A stretch of DNA of 64,000 nucleotides, taken from Myxococcaceae bacterium (GTDB taxonomy: Bacteria > Myxococcota > Myxococcia > Myxococcales > Myxococcaceae). Made by a program: the position numbers and the translations under genes. The notes under the pieces are model-generated. The model did not search any database, had not been told where the DNA came from, and was given only the letters and a program-made list of their open reading frames with translations. Location: the NCBI GenBank assembly GCA_016793095.1, contig JAEUJQ010000072.1, positions 1 to 64,000 on the forward strand. The letters run 5' to 3'. Positions 42,227 to 50,978 of the stretch are shown here, in pieces (the stretch's first letter is position 1; every line of letters begins with the position of its first letter).

Positions 42227-43036
42227 ATGCGCCTCGTCCTCGTGGCCCTCGTCGTGGTGCTCGCAGCATGTCACCGGGAAGCGCCGGTCACCTTCCTGCC
42301 TGGCCAGCCGCTCGCAGACGTCGAGGTGGAGCGCCGTCATCACCTCTCCCTCGACCTCTCCATCGGCGTGGGAGAAGAGCGCGAGCGGCAGCCGCTGGTG
42401 GACTCCGCCTCGCTGCGAGCGCAGGTCGAGCGGCGGGCCGAGGGCGTGGTGGTGCGCTGGCTCGAGGACCGCGGCATGCACCCCTCCACTGTCGAGGGCC
42501 GCAGCCTCGTGGTGAACGCGCTCGCGGTGCGAAGCGTCGACGACGGGACGCTCGCAGGTCCCCGGGAGTCCTCTTCGGCGCGCGCGCTGGCGCAGGTGGG
42601 CGCAGGGCCCGACGCGCTGCAGGTGGCGCTGATGCAGGCCCCGCTCCGTCGCGGAGAACGACGCCCCGGGGTCGACGAGGCCTTTGGCGCGCTCGCGGCG
42701 CGGACGCTTGGAGGGGGCGGCGCGGTGGACGTCGAGGAAGCTTCGCTGAGGCTCGAGGCAGCGACCGACTCGGTGGCTGTCTTCTCGGCCGCGCTCGTCG
42801 CGAAGACGCACGCGGGCCCGGTCACCATGACGTGGGCGCTGCGGGGCACCCTGGAGGTGCGCAGGTCCGACACCTTCCCGCTGTCGCTCGCGCTCGAGGG
42901 GCCGGTGCGCGTCACCTCCGAGCAACCGGATGAGGGCCTGCCCGACGTCACCGGAGAGGGCTCGTTCGTCGTGCTGCACCGCGCACGCGAGCTGCAGCCC
43001 GCTCGCCCCGTCCCGCTCGCGACCGTGGTGAGATGA
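42227..43036 (+). CDS. lipoprotein, unknown function
   Basis: 269 residues. MRLVLVALVVVLAAC is a lipoprotein signal (C15). The body is a mixture of strands and short helices (LADVEVERRHHLSLDLSIGVG ... GPVTMTWALRGTLEVRRSDTF). No family recognised. It is followed by an unknown Cys protein 33 bp downstream, then an overlapping third gene, so the three probably form an operon (42227-45029). Confidence 0.75.
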   Translation: MRLVLVALVVVLAACHREAPVTFLPGQPLADVEVERRHHLSLDLSIGVGEERERQPLVDSASLRAQVERRAEGVVVRWLEDRGMHPSTVEGRSLVVNALAVRSVDDGTLAGPRESSSARALAQVGAGPDALQVALMQAPLRRGERRPGVDEAFGALAARTLGGGGAVDVEEASLRLEAATDSVAVFSAALVAKTHAGPVTMTWALRGTLEVRRSDTFPLSLALEGPVRVTSEQPDEGLPDVTGEGSFVVLHRARELQPARPVPLATVVR

Positions 43037-43069
43037 GCCGGCGGGCATCGCCCGCACCGTGGAGGCGCC

Positions 43070-43699
43070 GTGTGGCTCGTGTTGCTCGTCGCGACGTTGG
43101 GCCAGACGTCGTCGTTTCGCGGCGCTGTCTTCTTCGAGCCTGACGCGGGCTTCACGCGGGTGCTGCCGGCGCCGTGGCCCGACGTCATCTCCGGGGCCGA
43201 GGTGGTCAGCCTCGGCGGGCTCGAGCCCCGAAAGGGTCGTGAGCAGCGACAGCGGGTGAACTGGAGGCGCACGCTCGAGCAGCCAGCGGACGTCGAGGCC
43301 GTGCGACGGCTCGTGCTCGACCCGACGATGTACCGCCTGCTCGACAGCGAGACGTGCAGGTGCGGCGTCCTCAAGCTCTGCGGCAGGTGCGACCCGAACC
43401 TCGACCTCACCTTCGAGAAGGGGAACCGGCGCGTGCAGTTCCTCATCTGCTTTCACTGCTCCGAGACGACCGTGAGCCTGCTCGAGCACGGGGTCGAGCT
43501 GCAGGCCGTCGTGCCCGACCTGGGAGAGCGGAACGAGTGGCTGCGGGTGCTCGCGGCGCTCGTGCCCGACGACGACCTCGTCATGACACGCAAGCGGCGG
43601 GCTGACGAGCTCGAGCAACGCGAGCGAGCGCGACGAGAGCGAGCCGCTCGCGGTGTCCCCGACGCAGGGCACGCGCCGGAGGAGCCCCGGCGTGACTGA
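43070..43699 (+). CDS. secreted Cys-cluster protein, unknown
   Basis: 209 residues from a GTG at 43070. A short signal peptide (about 1-17) is followed by a domain containing C96xC98, C104xxC107 and C127xxC130 (SETCRCGVLKLCGRCDP and LICFHCSET). Three close Cys pairs could bind a metal or form disulphides; as the protein appears exported, disulphides are more likely. The C-terminal 40 residues are charged helix (KRRADELEQRERARRERAAR). The last 8 bp overlap the next gene. No family recognised. Confidence 0.7.
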   Translation: MWLVLLVATLGQTSSFRGAVFFEPDAGFTRVLPAPWPDVISGAEVVSLGGLEPRKGREQRQRVNWRRTLEQPADVEAVRRLVLDPTMYRLLDSETCRCGVLKLCGRCDPNLDLTFEKGNRRVQFLICFHCSETTVSLLEHGVELQAVVPDLGERNEWLRVLAALVPDDDLVMTRKRRADELEQRERARRERAARGVPDAGHAPEEPRRD

Positions 43700-45029
43700 T
43701 CAGGAGCGCCTCGCGCACGACCTCGCTGCGGTGCTTCGGGCGCAGGGGCTCGGAGGCAGCGCGACCGGCGGCGGCGTGCACTGGCGCGTCGACCTCACCA
43801 CCCCGGGTCGGGCGATGCGCGTGCACTGCTTCTGGTACGGCGCCTCGCACGGGCTGCTGCTGGGCATGAACCCGGCGAACGCGCGCGCGCGGCCGCGGCC
43901 CACGGGGAATGCCCGTTTCGGCCCGGAGTACGCCGCCACGCTCAGGGAAGGCGCCGCCACCGTGGCCGAGGGCCGCACTGGTGACGCGGGTGAGGTGGTG
44001 GCCTGCGCGCGCGCCTGGCTCGCCGGCTGCTCACGCGACGAGCTCGCGGTGGCGGCGCCCTTCGTCGACCGCCTGGGTCGGTTCATGCGCGCGGTGGCCG
44101 GGCGAATCGACCCGCGGCTCGGCTGGGAGCTCGGCGGCGACCCCTCGTACGAGCTGTGGGTGCACGGCGAGGGGCGCTCGTGCGAGCTGAAGCCGAACGG
44201 TGAGGAGCCGAGCTGCCAGTTCCGCATCGGGCAGGCGACGGTGGCCTTCACGCCGCGGCTCGAGGACGTCGGTGACGCGACGTCGGCGTGGCTGCTCGAG
44301 CGCACTCCGCTGAGCGCCCTCCCCTCGCGGGTGCCCCGAGCGTCGCTGGAGCCGCACGCGGAGGTCCTCGAGAGCGACCCGGCCCGCTGGCACTGGCTGC
44401 ACATGCGCGAGCGCATCGCCGACGCCGACGACGTGCTCGCCGAGCTGCGGCCGCTGCACGAGCGCCTCGCGGCGAGCCCCATCGCGACGCGCTTCTTCAC
44501 GTACTCGAGCCTCAACCGGCTCTGCTTCTCGGCGAGCTCGCACTTCCCCTGGGTCGACCCGGGCCTGCCGCCCATCGCCCCGGCAGGGGACGGCCGGTAC
44601 GGTGTCGGCCGGGACGTGCTCCAGCTCGACGACGCGCTCGCGCGCATCGAGGCGAGGCTCGCGGGCTTCCCCATTCCGCCGTTCTCCGGCTCCGCGTACC
44701 ACCTCGAGCAGCGCGTGCTGGGCGTGCGGCTGAAGGCGCTCGGCAGTCCGCTCGAGCCGGTGCTCGCGCCCCGCGGCGCGTGGTTCGACGTCGTGGTGCC
44801 CGCGCTCGGGTCGACCCGCCGGTGCCTCGTGACGCCGCGCAACGACTGGACGGGGCAGGTTCGGGAGCGCGCCCACCTCGAGCTCATCGACGGCGCGTCG
44901 ACCGTCAGCGCGAGCTGGCCCTCGTGGGACGACGCGGTCGCGGCCGTGCGCTGCTTCTGTGAAGACGACGCGCCCCTCGACGAGGTGCTGCGCGCGCCGG
45001 GGGTCGAGGTGCAGCGCCGCCCCGCGTGA
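43692..45029 (+). CDS. unknown cytoplasmic protein, 445 residues
   Basis: Starts with a GTG at 43692 inside the end of the preceding gene, so the two are translationally coupled. The protein has no signal peptide. It contains conserved-looking blocks such as RVHCFWYGASHGLLLGMNPAN, FFTYSSLNRLCFSASSHFPW and GSAYHLEQRVLGVRLKALG, with two-fold internal similarity between its N- and C-terminal thirds hinted by RCLVTPRNDW and VHCFWYG blocks. I do not recognise it. An N-terminal domain of about 120 residues followed by a larger one is a reasonable reading. Confidence 0.7.
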   Translation: MTDQERLAHDLAAVLRAQGLGGSATGGGVHWRVDLTTPGRAMRVHCFWYGASHGLLLGMNPANARARPRPTGNARFGPEYAATLREGAATVAEGRTGDAGEVVACARAWLAGCSRDELAVAAPFVDRLGRFMRAVAGRIDPRLGWELGGDPSYELWVHGEGRSCELKPNGEEPSCQFRIGQATVAFTPRLEDVGDATSAWLLERTPLSALPSRVPRASLEPHAEVLESDPARWHWLHMRERIADADDVLAELRPLHERLAASPIATRFFTYSSLNRLCFSASSHFPWVDPGLPPIAPAGDGRYGVGRDVLQLDDALARIEARLAGFPIPPFSGSAYHLEQRVLGVRLKALGSPLEPVLAPRGAWFDVVVPALGSTRRCLVTPRNDWTGQVRERAHLELIDGASTVSASWPSWDDAVAAVRCFCEDDAPLDEVLRAPGVEVQRRPA

Positions 45030-45080
45030 AGCAGCGCTCCCGGCTGGCTGAGCGACGAAGCGCTGGCGTAGTCTCGCGCC

Positions 45081-45662
45081 ATGTTGCCGAAGGTGAGTGG
45101 GACCCGGACCATCGCCGACTGGCTCGCCCTGCCCGCTGGCCACAGGTTCGAGCTGGTGGATGGCAATCTCGTCGAGAAGGCCAGCCCGTCATCGGAGCAC
45201 GGAGTGACCCAGACGAGGGTCGGAATCCAGGTCGGTCGCCCCTTCATGCGGAGGCCGGGTGGCAGGTTGCCGGGCGGCTGGTGGATCGCCACCGAGGTCG
45301 ACGTCGTGCTGGGGGCAGACCTCTTTCGACCCGACGTCATCGGCTGGCGGCGCGAGCGCGTCCGCGAGCTACCTCGCGATCAACCCACCACCATCAGACC
45401 CGACTGGATCTGCGAGATCGTCTCCGAGTCCAACGCGGCCCACGACCGCGTCGTGAAGATGCGCGCGTACCACCAGGCGCAGGTTCCGCATTACTGGCTC
45501 CTCGACCCGGTCGAACGCACGCTGGTGGTCATGCGACACGCGGAGGGCGGCTACCTCAACGTCCTCGCCGCGACGGCCGAGGAGCGGGTGCGTCCGGAGC
45601 CCTTCGGGTCGGTCGAGTTCCTCGTCGCTGCGTTCTTCGACGACGTCGACGACGACTCGTGA
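45081..45662 (+). CDS. Uma2-family PD-(D/E)XK nuclease-fold protein
   Basis: 193 residues. The Uma2 pattern is complete: RTIADWLALPAGHRFELVDG, then EKASPSSEHG, a strand with the catalytic D (FRPDVIGW), PDWICEIVSESNAAHDRVVK (the E-x-K-like half) and YWLLDPVERTLVV. The family has a restriction-endonuclease fold of uncertain role and is expanded in cyanobacteria and myxobacteria. An acidic tail (FFDDVDDDS) is present. No toxin-antitoxin or restriction partner is adjacent. Start ATG at 45081. Confidence 0.88.
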   Translation: MLPKVSGTRTIADWLALPAGHRFELVDGNLVEKASPSSEHGVTQTRVGIQVGRPFMRRPGGRLPGGWWIATEVDVVLGADLFRPDVIGWRRERVRELPRDQPTTIRPDWICEIVSESNAAHDRVVKMRAYHQAQVPHYWLLDPVERTLVVMRHAEGGYLNVLAATAEERVRPEPFGSVEFLVAAFFDDVDDDS

Positions 45663-45686
45663 CGCGGCGGTCCCGCGCGCGCCAGC

Positions 45687-47384
45687 CTACGGAATGACGG
45701 TGACGACGCCCTGGCTCTCGGCGCCGCCGCGGTTGACGGCGCTCACCGCCCAGGTGCCCATCGACAGCGGCCCGAAGCTGGCCTGCACGCCGCCCGCGAC
45801 GTCCACCAGGGTCCACCCTGTCGGGTCGAAGCGGTAGAGCGCATAGAAGCGCGCGGTCATCGGCAACACGTGTGACACGTCCAGCGTCGTTCCGTTCCGA
45901 GTCACGACGGGGGGCAGCGGGGTGGCCGAAGCTCCGGCGCGGGGAATCGACGGAGGCAGCGCCGGCGTCGCGTAGAGCTCGTTCCGGAAGAGGTCGCGAA
46001 CACCGAGCAGGTTCGTGCGCACGTTCTCCTCGCGGAAGTGGATGCCGCCCATGAGGCCCTGCGCGCGCAGCGTGCGGCCCGCGTTCACCTGCAGACGAAT
46101 CTCGTTCACCGAGGTGAAGCCCGTCATGCCCAGCCGATAGACGGCGTGCCCCGGGAAGACGTGACGGCCCCCCATCGCTCCGTTGGCCCACCACGTCGCC
46201 AGCGGCACGAAGGGCTGCCCCGATGACGTCGTCGCCCAGTAGAGCTGCGGCGCGACGTAGTCCACCCAGCCCTGGTTCATCCACGTCACCGCGTCGCAGG
46301 AGATGTCCTCGTACGCGTCGAGCCCCACCACGCCGGGCGGGTTGTTCGGTCGCCAGATGCCGAAGGGCGAGATGCCGAAGCGCACCTGCGGGTGGTCGGC
46401 GGTGACGACAGCCATCACCTCGCGCACCAGCGCGTTGACGTTGTCGCGGCGCCAGTTGCTCTTCGTCATCGTACCGCCGTCGGCGCGGTACGCCTGGTAC
46501 GTCGCCTCGTCCGGGTACGGGCTGCCAGCGGGGTACGGGTAGAAGTAGTCGTCGAAGTGCAGGCCGTCGACGTCGTATTGCCCGAGCAGGTCGCGAAGCA
46601 CGCCCAGCACGTGCTGCCGCACCGCAGGCACGCCCGGGTTCATCGTCACGCGGCCGTCGTAGGTGATGGCCGCGCTCGAGAGCGTGCGGCTGACGTGGTT
46701 CATGGCCGTGGGCGAGCTCGCCGAGACCAGCGCGCGGTACGGGTTCACCCACGCGTGCACCTCGACGCCGCGGGCGTGCGCTGCGGTGAGCAGCGCGTCG
46801 AGCGGGTCCCACCCCGGGTCCCGGCCCTGGGTGCCGGTGAGGTAGCGGCTCCAGGGCTCGAGGGTGGACTGGTACCAGGCGTCGGACTCGGGCCGCACCT
46901 GGAAGAAGATGGCGTTGAGGCCAGCGTCGCGCGTGCGCTCCACGAGGGCGCGCATGGCGGCCACGCCCGCGTCCGGCGAGAGGCCCGAGGGGAAGTCGAG
47001 GTTCGAGACGGTCGCCACCCAGACGCCGCGCAGCTCCCGCGGGTGCGAGACGGTGGCCAACACCACGCCGGAGTCCGTGAGGAGGAAGCCCCCGTCTCGT
47101 GAACCCGCGTCGTCACCACCATCTGGCCTGCCCGCGTCCACGCTCCCACCCGAGGCGCCGCCCGCAGTCGAGCCGCCGCCGCCACCACCGCCACCACCGC
47201 CACCACCGCCACCACCGCTCACGCCACCACCGCTCACGCCACCGCCGACCCCGCCACCGCCGACCCCGCCAGCCGCGGCTCCCCCCGCTGCGCCACTGCC
47301 CCCGCCGGCGCCGCCGTCGTCGTCAACGGCAACGGGTCCACAGGCGGCGAGGAGCGCGACGAGGCAGGCACCGGAGAAACGCAC
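45687..47384 (-). CDS. GHL10 (DUF187) family lipoprotein
   Basis: 565 residues. Lipobox LVALLAAC (C15). Residues 25-75 are an extreme Gly tract (GGGVGGGVSGGG, then about 15 glycines), a flexible tether. From residue 115 the glycosyl-hydrolase-like 10 fold is clear: RELRGVWVATVSNLDFPS, LNAIFFQVRPESDAWY, VEVHAWVNPYRAL, VDGLHFDDYFYPYP and RFGISPFGIWRP. Relatives such as DigH cut denuded peptidoglycan glycans. The C-terminal 90 residues form a beta domain (fibronectin-like). It shares a 176-bp divergent promoter region with the EF-hand lipoprotein, in which a perfect 10-bp inverted repeat flanks 90 bp. Confidence 0.9.
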   Translation of the reverse strand: MRFSGACLVALLAACGPVAVDDDGGAGGGSGAAGGAAAGGVGGGGVGGGVSGGGVSGGGGGGGGGGGGGGGSTAGGASGGSVDAGRPDGGDDAGSRDGGFLLTDSGVVLATVSHPRELRGVWVATVSNLDFPSGLSPDAGVAAMRALVERTRDAGLNAIFFQVRPESDAWYQSTLEPWSRYLTGTQGRDPGWDPLDALLTAAHARGVEVHAWVNPYRALVSASSPTAMNHVSRTLSSAAITYDGRVTMNPGVPAVRQHVLGVLRDLLGQYDVDGLHFDDYFYPYPAGSPYPDEATYQAYRADGGTMTKSNWRRDNVNALVREVMAVVTADHPQVRFGISPFGIWRPNNPPGVVGLDAYEDISCDAVTWMNQGWVDYVAPQLYWATTSSGQPFVPLATWWANGAMGGRHVFPGHAVYRLGMTGFTSVNEIRLQVNAGRTLRAQGLMGGIHFREENVRTNLLGVRDLFRNELYATPALPPSIPRAGASATPLPPVVTRNGTTLDVSHVLPMTARFYALYRFDPTGWTLVDVAGGVQASFGPLSMGTWAVSAVNRGGAESQGVVTVIP

Positions 47385-47413
47385 GGGCGCGGTGTACCCG
47401 TGAAGGGCAGCAG

Positions 47414-47523
47414 AAAGGAACCCTCACCGTCGCGAGCGGAACCGGCGGGTGACGGTGGGTCCCGCCGCCATCCCCGCGACACTGCAGGACGCGCAACCAT
47501 CGAGGCCAGGCCGGGTTCCTTTC
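47414..47523. promoter_or_regulatory. symmetric AAAGGAACCC boxes between divergent genes
   Basis: AAAGGAACCC at 47414-47423 and its exact inverse complement GGGTTCCTTT at 47514-47523, exactly 100 bp apart. Each box contains GGAAC, the usual -35 element of ECF sigma factors, and each points toward the gene on the far side (plus box to 47561, minus box to 47384). A further GGAACC occurs at 47433-47438 on the plus strand. No matching -10 was certain. Could equally be an operator pair. Confidence 0.4.
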
Positions 47524-47560
47524 TCCGAGGCCGGACACACGAAGTCCCCAGGAGACCGCC

Positions 47561-48406
47561 ATGACAGCCCTTCGCCGTGCACTGCTCACCCTCTCGCTCT
47601 CTGCCCTCTCGTTCTCAGGCGCCGCCTGCCAGGGCGCCATGACGGACGACGAGGCGCTGGTGGGGGAAGCGACCTCGTACCTGACGGTGGCTGAAGAGAC
47701 GGGCGACCTGGCGAACGAGGCGAGCGCGGCGGAGTCCGACGCGGCGCTCGAAGAGATGGCTGGCGAGGCCACTGAGCTGCCCTCGATGCCGAGCGACGCC
47801 CCTGGCGTGTGCGACCTCGAGGGCCGACGCCAGCGCGTCATCGCCCGCTACGACGAGAACGGCGACGGCCAGCTGGGCCCTGCGGAGCGCGGGCAGCTCA
47901 AGCGCGACCTCGAGGCGCGCGTCGGTCACCCCGTCGCCGTTCGCTTCGGCCTGCGTCACCGCGTCGCCGTCGTGAAGCGCGTGAAGTGGGTCTTCGACGA
48001 GAACAACGACGGCGTGCTGTCGACCGAGGAGCGCACCGCGCTGGTGGACGCGCTCGAGGCCCGCTGCCGGCTCGTTCGCGCGCGAGTGATGGAGCGGTTC
48101 GACGCGAACAAGGACGGCGCCCTCGACGAGACCGAGCGGCAGGCAGCGAAGCAGGCGCTCCACGCGAAGGTGCAGGCGCTGCGGCAGCAGGCCCTCGCGA
48201 AGTACGACGCGAACGGCAACGGCGTGCTCGACGACAGTGAGAAGCAGACCATGCGCAGCGACTTCATCGCGGCGTGGAAGGCGAAGCGGGCCGAGGTCGC
48301 GAAGCAGTTCGACGTGAACGCCAACGGCACCCTGGAGGACGCTGAGAAGCTGGCCCTCAAGCGCGCCATTCAGCAGCGCATCGCCGAGGGGAAGGACGCC
48401 GAGTAA
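47561..48406 (+). CDS. EF-hand lipoprotein, five calcium loops
   Basis: 281 residues. Signal MTALRRALLTLSLSALSFSGAAC with the lipid Cys C23. Five canonical EF-hand loops at D98-E109, D146-E157, D181-E192, D216-E227 and D251-E262, each with D-x-N/D-x-D/N-G (DENGDGQLGPAE, DENNDGVLSTEE, DANKDGALDETE, DANGNGVLDDSE, DVNANGTLEDAE). The last four are spaced exactly 35 residues, implying tandem duplication. A calcium-binding surface or periplasmic protein is near certain; partner unknown. It is followed by a strong hairpin. Confidence 0.92.
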   Translation: MTALRRALLTLSLSALSFSGAACQGAMTDDEALVGEATSYLTVAEETGDLANEASAAESDAALEEMAGEATELPSMPSDAPGVCDLEGRRQRVIARYDENGDGQLGPAERGQLKRDLEARVGHPVAVRFGLRHRVAVVKRVKWVFDENNDGVLSTEERTALVDALEARCRLVRARVMERFDANKDGALDETERQAAKQALHAKVQALRQQALAKYDANGNGVLDDSEKQTMRSDFIAAWKAKRAEVAKQFDVNANGTLEDAEKLALKRAIQQRIAEGKDAE

Positions 48407-48429
48407 CGCACCCTCGCGCCGGGCTGCAG

Positions 48430-48461
48430 GAGCCGGAGCCTCCACCTGGAGCCTCCGGCTC
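48430..48461 (+). terminator. hairpin terminator downstream of EF-hand gene
   Basis: GAGCCGGAG (48430-48438) pairs with CTCCGGCTC (48453-48461), extended by CTCC/GGAG after one mismatch with an ACCT loop. The following TTCGCGTCTC has few T residues, so termination may be inefficient or Rho-assisted. It also ends the small minus-strand ORF that stops at 48470. Confidence 0.6.
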
Positions 48462-48469
48462 TTCGCGTC

Positions 48470-48637
48470 TCAGGGCCCCGACAGCCGCAGCACGAGCTTC
48501 GCGGAGCGGGGCTCCGACGTCGGCCGGCACGCCGAGCGCTGCATGCCCCGAGCGGCCGGCAGTCGGAGTCCCGGGCGCACATCGGTGTGCACCAGTTGGG
48601 GGACGACCGGCGCGGCAGCCCCGGCTGCCAGCGCCAC
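48470..48637 (-). CDS. short ORF downstream of the kinase gene, doubtful
   Basis: 55 codons from a GTG at 48637, 9 bp after the stop of the glycerate-kinase-like gene. The reading (ALAAGAAAPVVPQLVHTDV, then RSAKLVLRLSGP) has a coding-like GC3 pattern but no recognisable domain and no good ribosome-binding site. It may be a true small protein or the eroded end of another gene. Confidence 0.3.
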   Translation of the reverse strand: MALAAGAAAPVVPQLVHTDVRPGLRLPAARGMQRSACRPTSEPRSAKLVLRLSGP

Positions 48638-48646
48638 ATCCGGCCC

Positions 48647-49591
48647 TCAGGGAACGGGCGTGCGCGAGGCGTCGAGCGTCAGGGCGAGCAGCCGGTCCCC
48701 GGGGGTCGCGCGCCCCACGGTCGGGCCCCATGTCTCGTACGCCGGCAAGAAGCGCCGCACGTAGTCCTCCACCTCGGCGTCCGACAGCCCTGGACGCCCG
48801 CTCGCTCGCATCGCCGCCTCAGCCTCGATGCGCCAGCGAATGACCTGCCGCGGGTCTGCCATGCGCAGGCACACCAGCACCTCGAGCAGGCGCGTCCAGC
48901 GAGCGTAGTCGCGCAGCATCGCGTTGGGCGCGGCGAGCGCGGGCTCCGGCACCCGCTCGACGGGCTCGAAGCCCAGCATCCACCCTTCGACGAGGACGAG
49001 GTCGACGGAGCCGTGAACCGGCGTCACCTCCACGCTGCGGTCGCCACGGCCGCCGTGGGCCGACTTGTCGTAGCGGGGCACGTCGACGTCACGCCCCTCG
49101 GAGAGCGCGCGCAGCACGGACTCGCCCAGCGCGACGTCGTGGGTGCCGGGGTAGCCGCGGTGCTCGAGGAAGCGGTTGCCCGGGTGCGCGGCGGCGAGGG
49201 CGAGCTGCTCCTGGCGGCGGAGGTAGAAGTCGTCGATGGAGATGCTCACGACGCGCAGGCCGAAGACGTCGTGCAGCAGGCCCACGAGCGCACCGGTGAG
49301 CGTCGTCTTCCCCGCGCCCTGCGGGGCGTTGAGCCCGGCGAGCAGCGGCCGTGAGGGCTTCGCGCGCACGTGATGCAGCAGCCAGAGCGCGACAGGCACT
49401 GTGAGCCAGTGAATGCGCTCGGCGCGTCCCGGGCTCTCGGGGAATGACCGCTCGAGCCACCCGGCCGCGCGCTCCCAGGCGTCGCCGTCCACTGCGCCAG
49501 GACGTTCGAGCGCCGGCCAGGCGGGACCTCGTCGGGCGAGCTCAAGGGACGGCACGCGGGCCATTTCATCAGCGAATGGGGCGCGCGGCAC
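48647..49591 (-). CDS. D-glycerate 3-kinase-like P-loop kinase
   Basis: 314 residues from the ATG at 49591; an ATG at 49564 (MARVPSLEL) is equally good. A P-loop GLNAPQGAGKTTL lies at residues 86-98 (K95), and the acid pair is SIDDFYL (118-124). YPGTHDVALGE and the basic ArgPRYDKSAHGGRGDR segment match the plant/cyanobacterial GLYK type and related panto-kinase-like enzymes. These phosphorylate D-glycerate to 3-phosphoglycerate. The divergent MFS gene is a natural candidate for the transporter of the same compound. Confidence 0.82.
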   Translation of the reverse strand: MPRAPFADEMARVPSLELARRGPAWPALERPGAVDGDAWERAAGWLERSFPESPGRAERIHWLTVPVALWLLHHVRAKPSRPLLAGLNAPQGAGKTTLTGALVGLLHDVFGLRVVSISIDDFYLRRQEQLALAAAHPGNRFLEHRGYPGTHDVALGESVLRALSEGRDVDVPRYDKSAHGGRGDRSVEVTPVHGSVDLVLVEGWMLGFEPVERVPEPALAAPNAMLRDYARWTRLLEVLVCLRMADPRQVIRWRIEAEAAMRASGRPGLSDAEVEDYVRRFLPAYETWGPTVGRATPGDRLLALTLDASRTPVP

Positions 49592-49606
49592 GTCGGCGAC
49601 AGCGGG

Positions 49607-49711
49607 TGTCGTCGTTGTGCCACGCGCGATTCACTCACGACGGGAGTTCTGTCGTCGTCGTGCGACCCGCGGTGCAGCCGCGACGGGAGCTGTCGTCTTT
49701 GTGCCGCGCGC
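49607..49711. promoter_or_regulatory. three direct repeats between kinase and transporter genes
   Basis: TGTCGTCGTTGTGCCACGCG at 49607, TGTCGTCGTCGTGCGACCCG at 49650 and TGTCGTCTTTGTGCCGCGCG at 49691 are spaced 43 and 41 bp (about four helical turns). Two of them are preceded by CGACGGGAG. Placement in a 135-bp divergent region suggests operator sites for a shared regulator. Confidence 0.5.
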
Positions 49712-49726
49712 CCCATACTGCTTGCG

Positions 49727-50962
49727 ATGACGGCCCGGCGAACGGCGACGGCGGCGGTGCTCCTCGCGGCGCTCGGGTACTTCGTCGACATCTACGACCT
49801 GGTGCTCTTCTCGGTGCTGCGTGTGCCCAGCTTGAAGGCCCTCGGCGTCGATGACGCGAGCCTGGTGCCGGTGGGCGGTGTCCTGCTCCACCTGCAGCTC
49901 GGCGGCATGATGCTGGGTGGCATCGCCTGGGGCGTGCTCGCCGACAAGCGCGGGCGGCTGACGGTGCTGTTCGGGTCCATTCTCATCTACTCGCTCGCCA
50001 ACCTCCTCAACGCCTTCGTCGGCTCCATCCTCGCCTACGGAGCCTGTCGCCTCTTCGCGGGGTTCGGGCTCGCCGGCGAGCTGGGCGCCGGCATCACGCT
50101 GGTGTCCGAGCTGCTCCCCACGGAGCGGCGCGGCCTCGGCACGACGCTCGTCGCCACCATCGGGCTGTCAGGGGCGCTCGCAGCCGGGCTCATCGGCGAC
50201 GCCCTCGTGTCGTGGAGCGCGGCCGACGGGTGGCGGTGGGCCTACGGCCTCGGCGGCCTGGTGGGTCTCTTGCTGCTCGCGCTGCGGCTCGGCGTCTTCG
50301 AGAGCGGCCTCTTCGAGCGCACGCGGGGGCAGGACGTGCACCTCGGGGATGTGCGGCAGTTGTTCCGGCCGCCAGCTCGCGCGCTCCGCTTCCTGCGCGT
50401 CATCACCGTTGGCATGCCCATCTGGTTCGCCGGCGGCGTGCTGTTCGTCTTCTCACCGGAGATCGGCGGCGCCCTCGGGCTCACCCCGCGCCCGACGGGC
50501 GGGCAGACCATCTTCTGGGCCTACGCGGGCGTCACCGCAGGCGACCTCGCGTCGGGGCTGCTCAGCCACGCCGTGAAGAGCCGCAAGCGCGTGCTGGGCC
50601 TCTTCCTCGTCTCATTCGCGGGCAGTGTCGTTGCCCTGCTCACCTTCGGCGGCCGCTCCCCTGGCACGTACTACGCGCTCATGTGCGTGCTGGGCTTCAC
50701 CACCGGCTACTGGGTGCTCTTCGTCACCACTGCCGCCGAGCAGTTCGGCACCAACTTGCGCGCGACCGTGACGACGAGCGCGCCCAACTTCGTGCGCGGC
50801 ACCGCCATTCCCATCACCGCGGTGTGGATGACGCTCAAGCCCTCGCTGGGCACCGTGCCAGCGACCCTCTCGGTGGGCCTCACCTGCATCTCGCTGGGCC
50901 TGCTGGCGCTCTGGCGCATGCCCGACAGCTTCTCGGCGGACCTCGACTTCGTCGAGCGGTGA
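49727..50962 (+). CDS. MFS transporter
   Basis: 411 residues with about 12 hydrophobic segments. The MFS signature between helices 2 and 3 is GVLADKRGRLTVLFGS, with the second-half counterpart HAVKSRKRVLG. The N-terminal text ALGYFVDIYDLVLFSVLR and the helix-5 text GLAGELGAGITLVSE resemble metabolite:H+ symporters of the ShiA/ProP class. Substrate is not readable from sequence; the divergent glycerate-kinase-like gene suggests a small organic acid. Start ATG at 49727. Confidence 0.9.
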   Translation: MTARRTATAAVLLAALGYFVDIYDLVLFSVLRVPSLKALGVDDASLVPVGGVLLHLQLGGMMLGGIAWGVLADKRGRLTVLFGSILIYSLANLLNAFVGSILAYGACRLFAGFGLAGELGAGITLVSELLPTERRGLGTTLVATIGLSGALAAGLIGDALVSWSAADGWRWAYGLGGLVGLLLLALRLGVFESGLFERTRGQDVHLGDVRQLFRPPARALRFLRVITVGMPIWFAGGVLFVFSPEIGGALGLTPRPTGGQTIFWAYAGVTAGDLASGLLSHAVKSRKRVLGLFLVSFAGSVVALLTFGGRSPGTYYALMCVLGFTTGYWVLFVTTAAEQFGTNLRATVTTSAPNFVRGTAIPITAVWMTLKPSLGTVPATLSVGLTCISLGLLALWRMPDSFSADLDFVER

Positions 50963-50978
50963 CGACCGCGCGGTGTGA

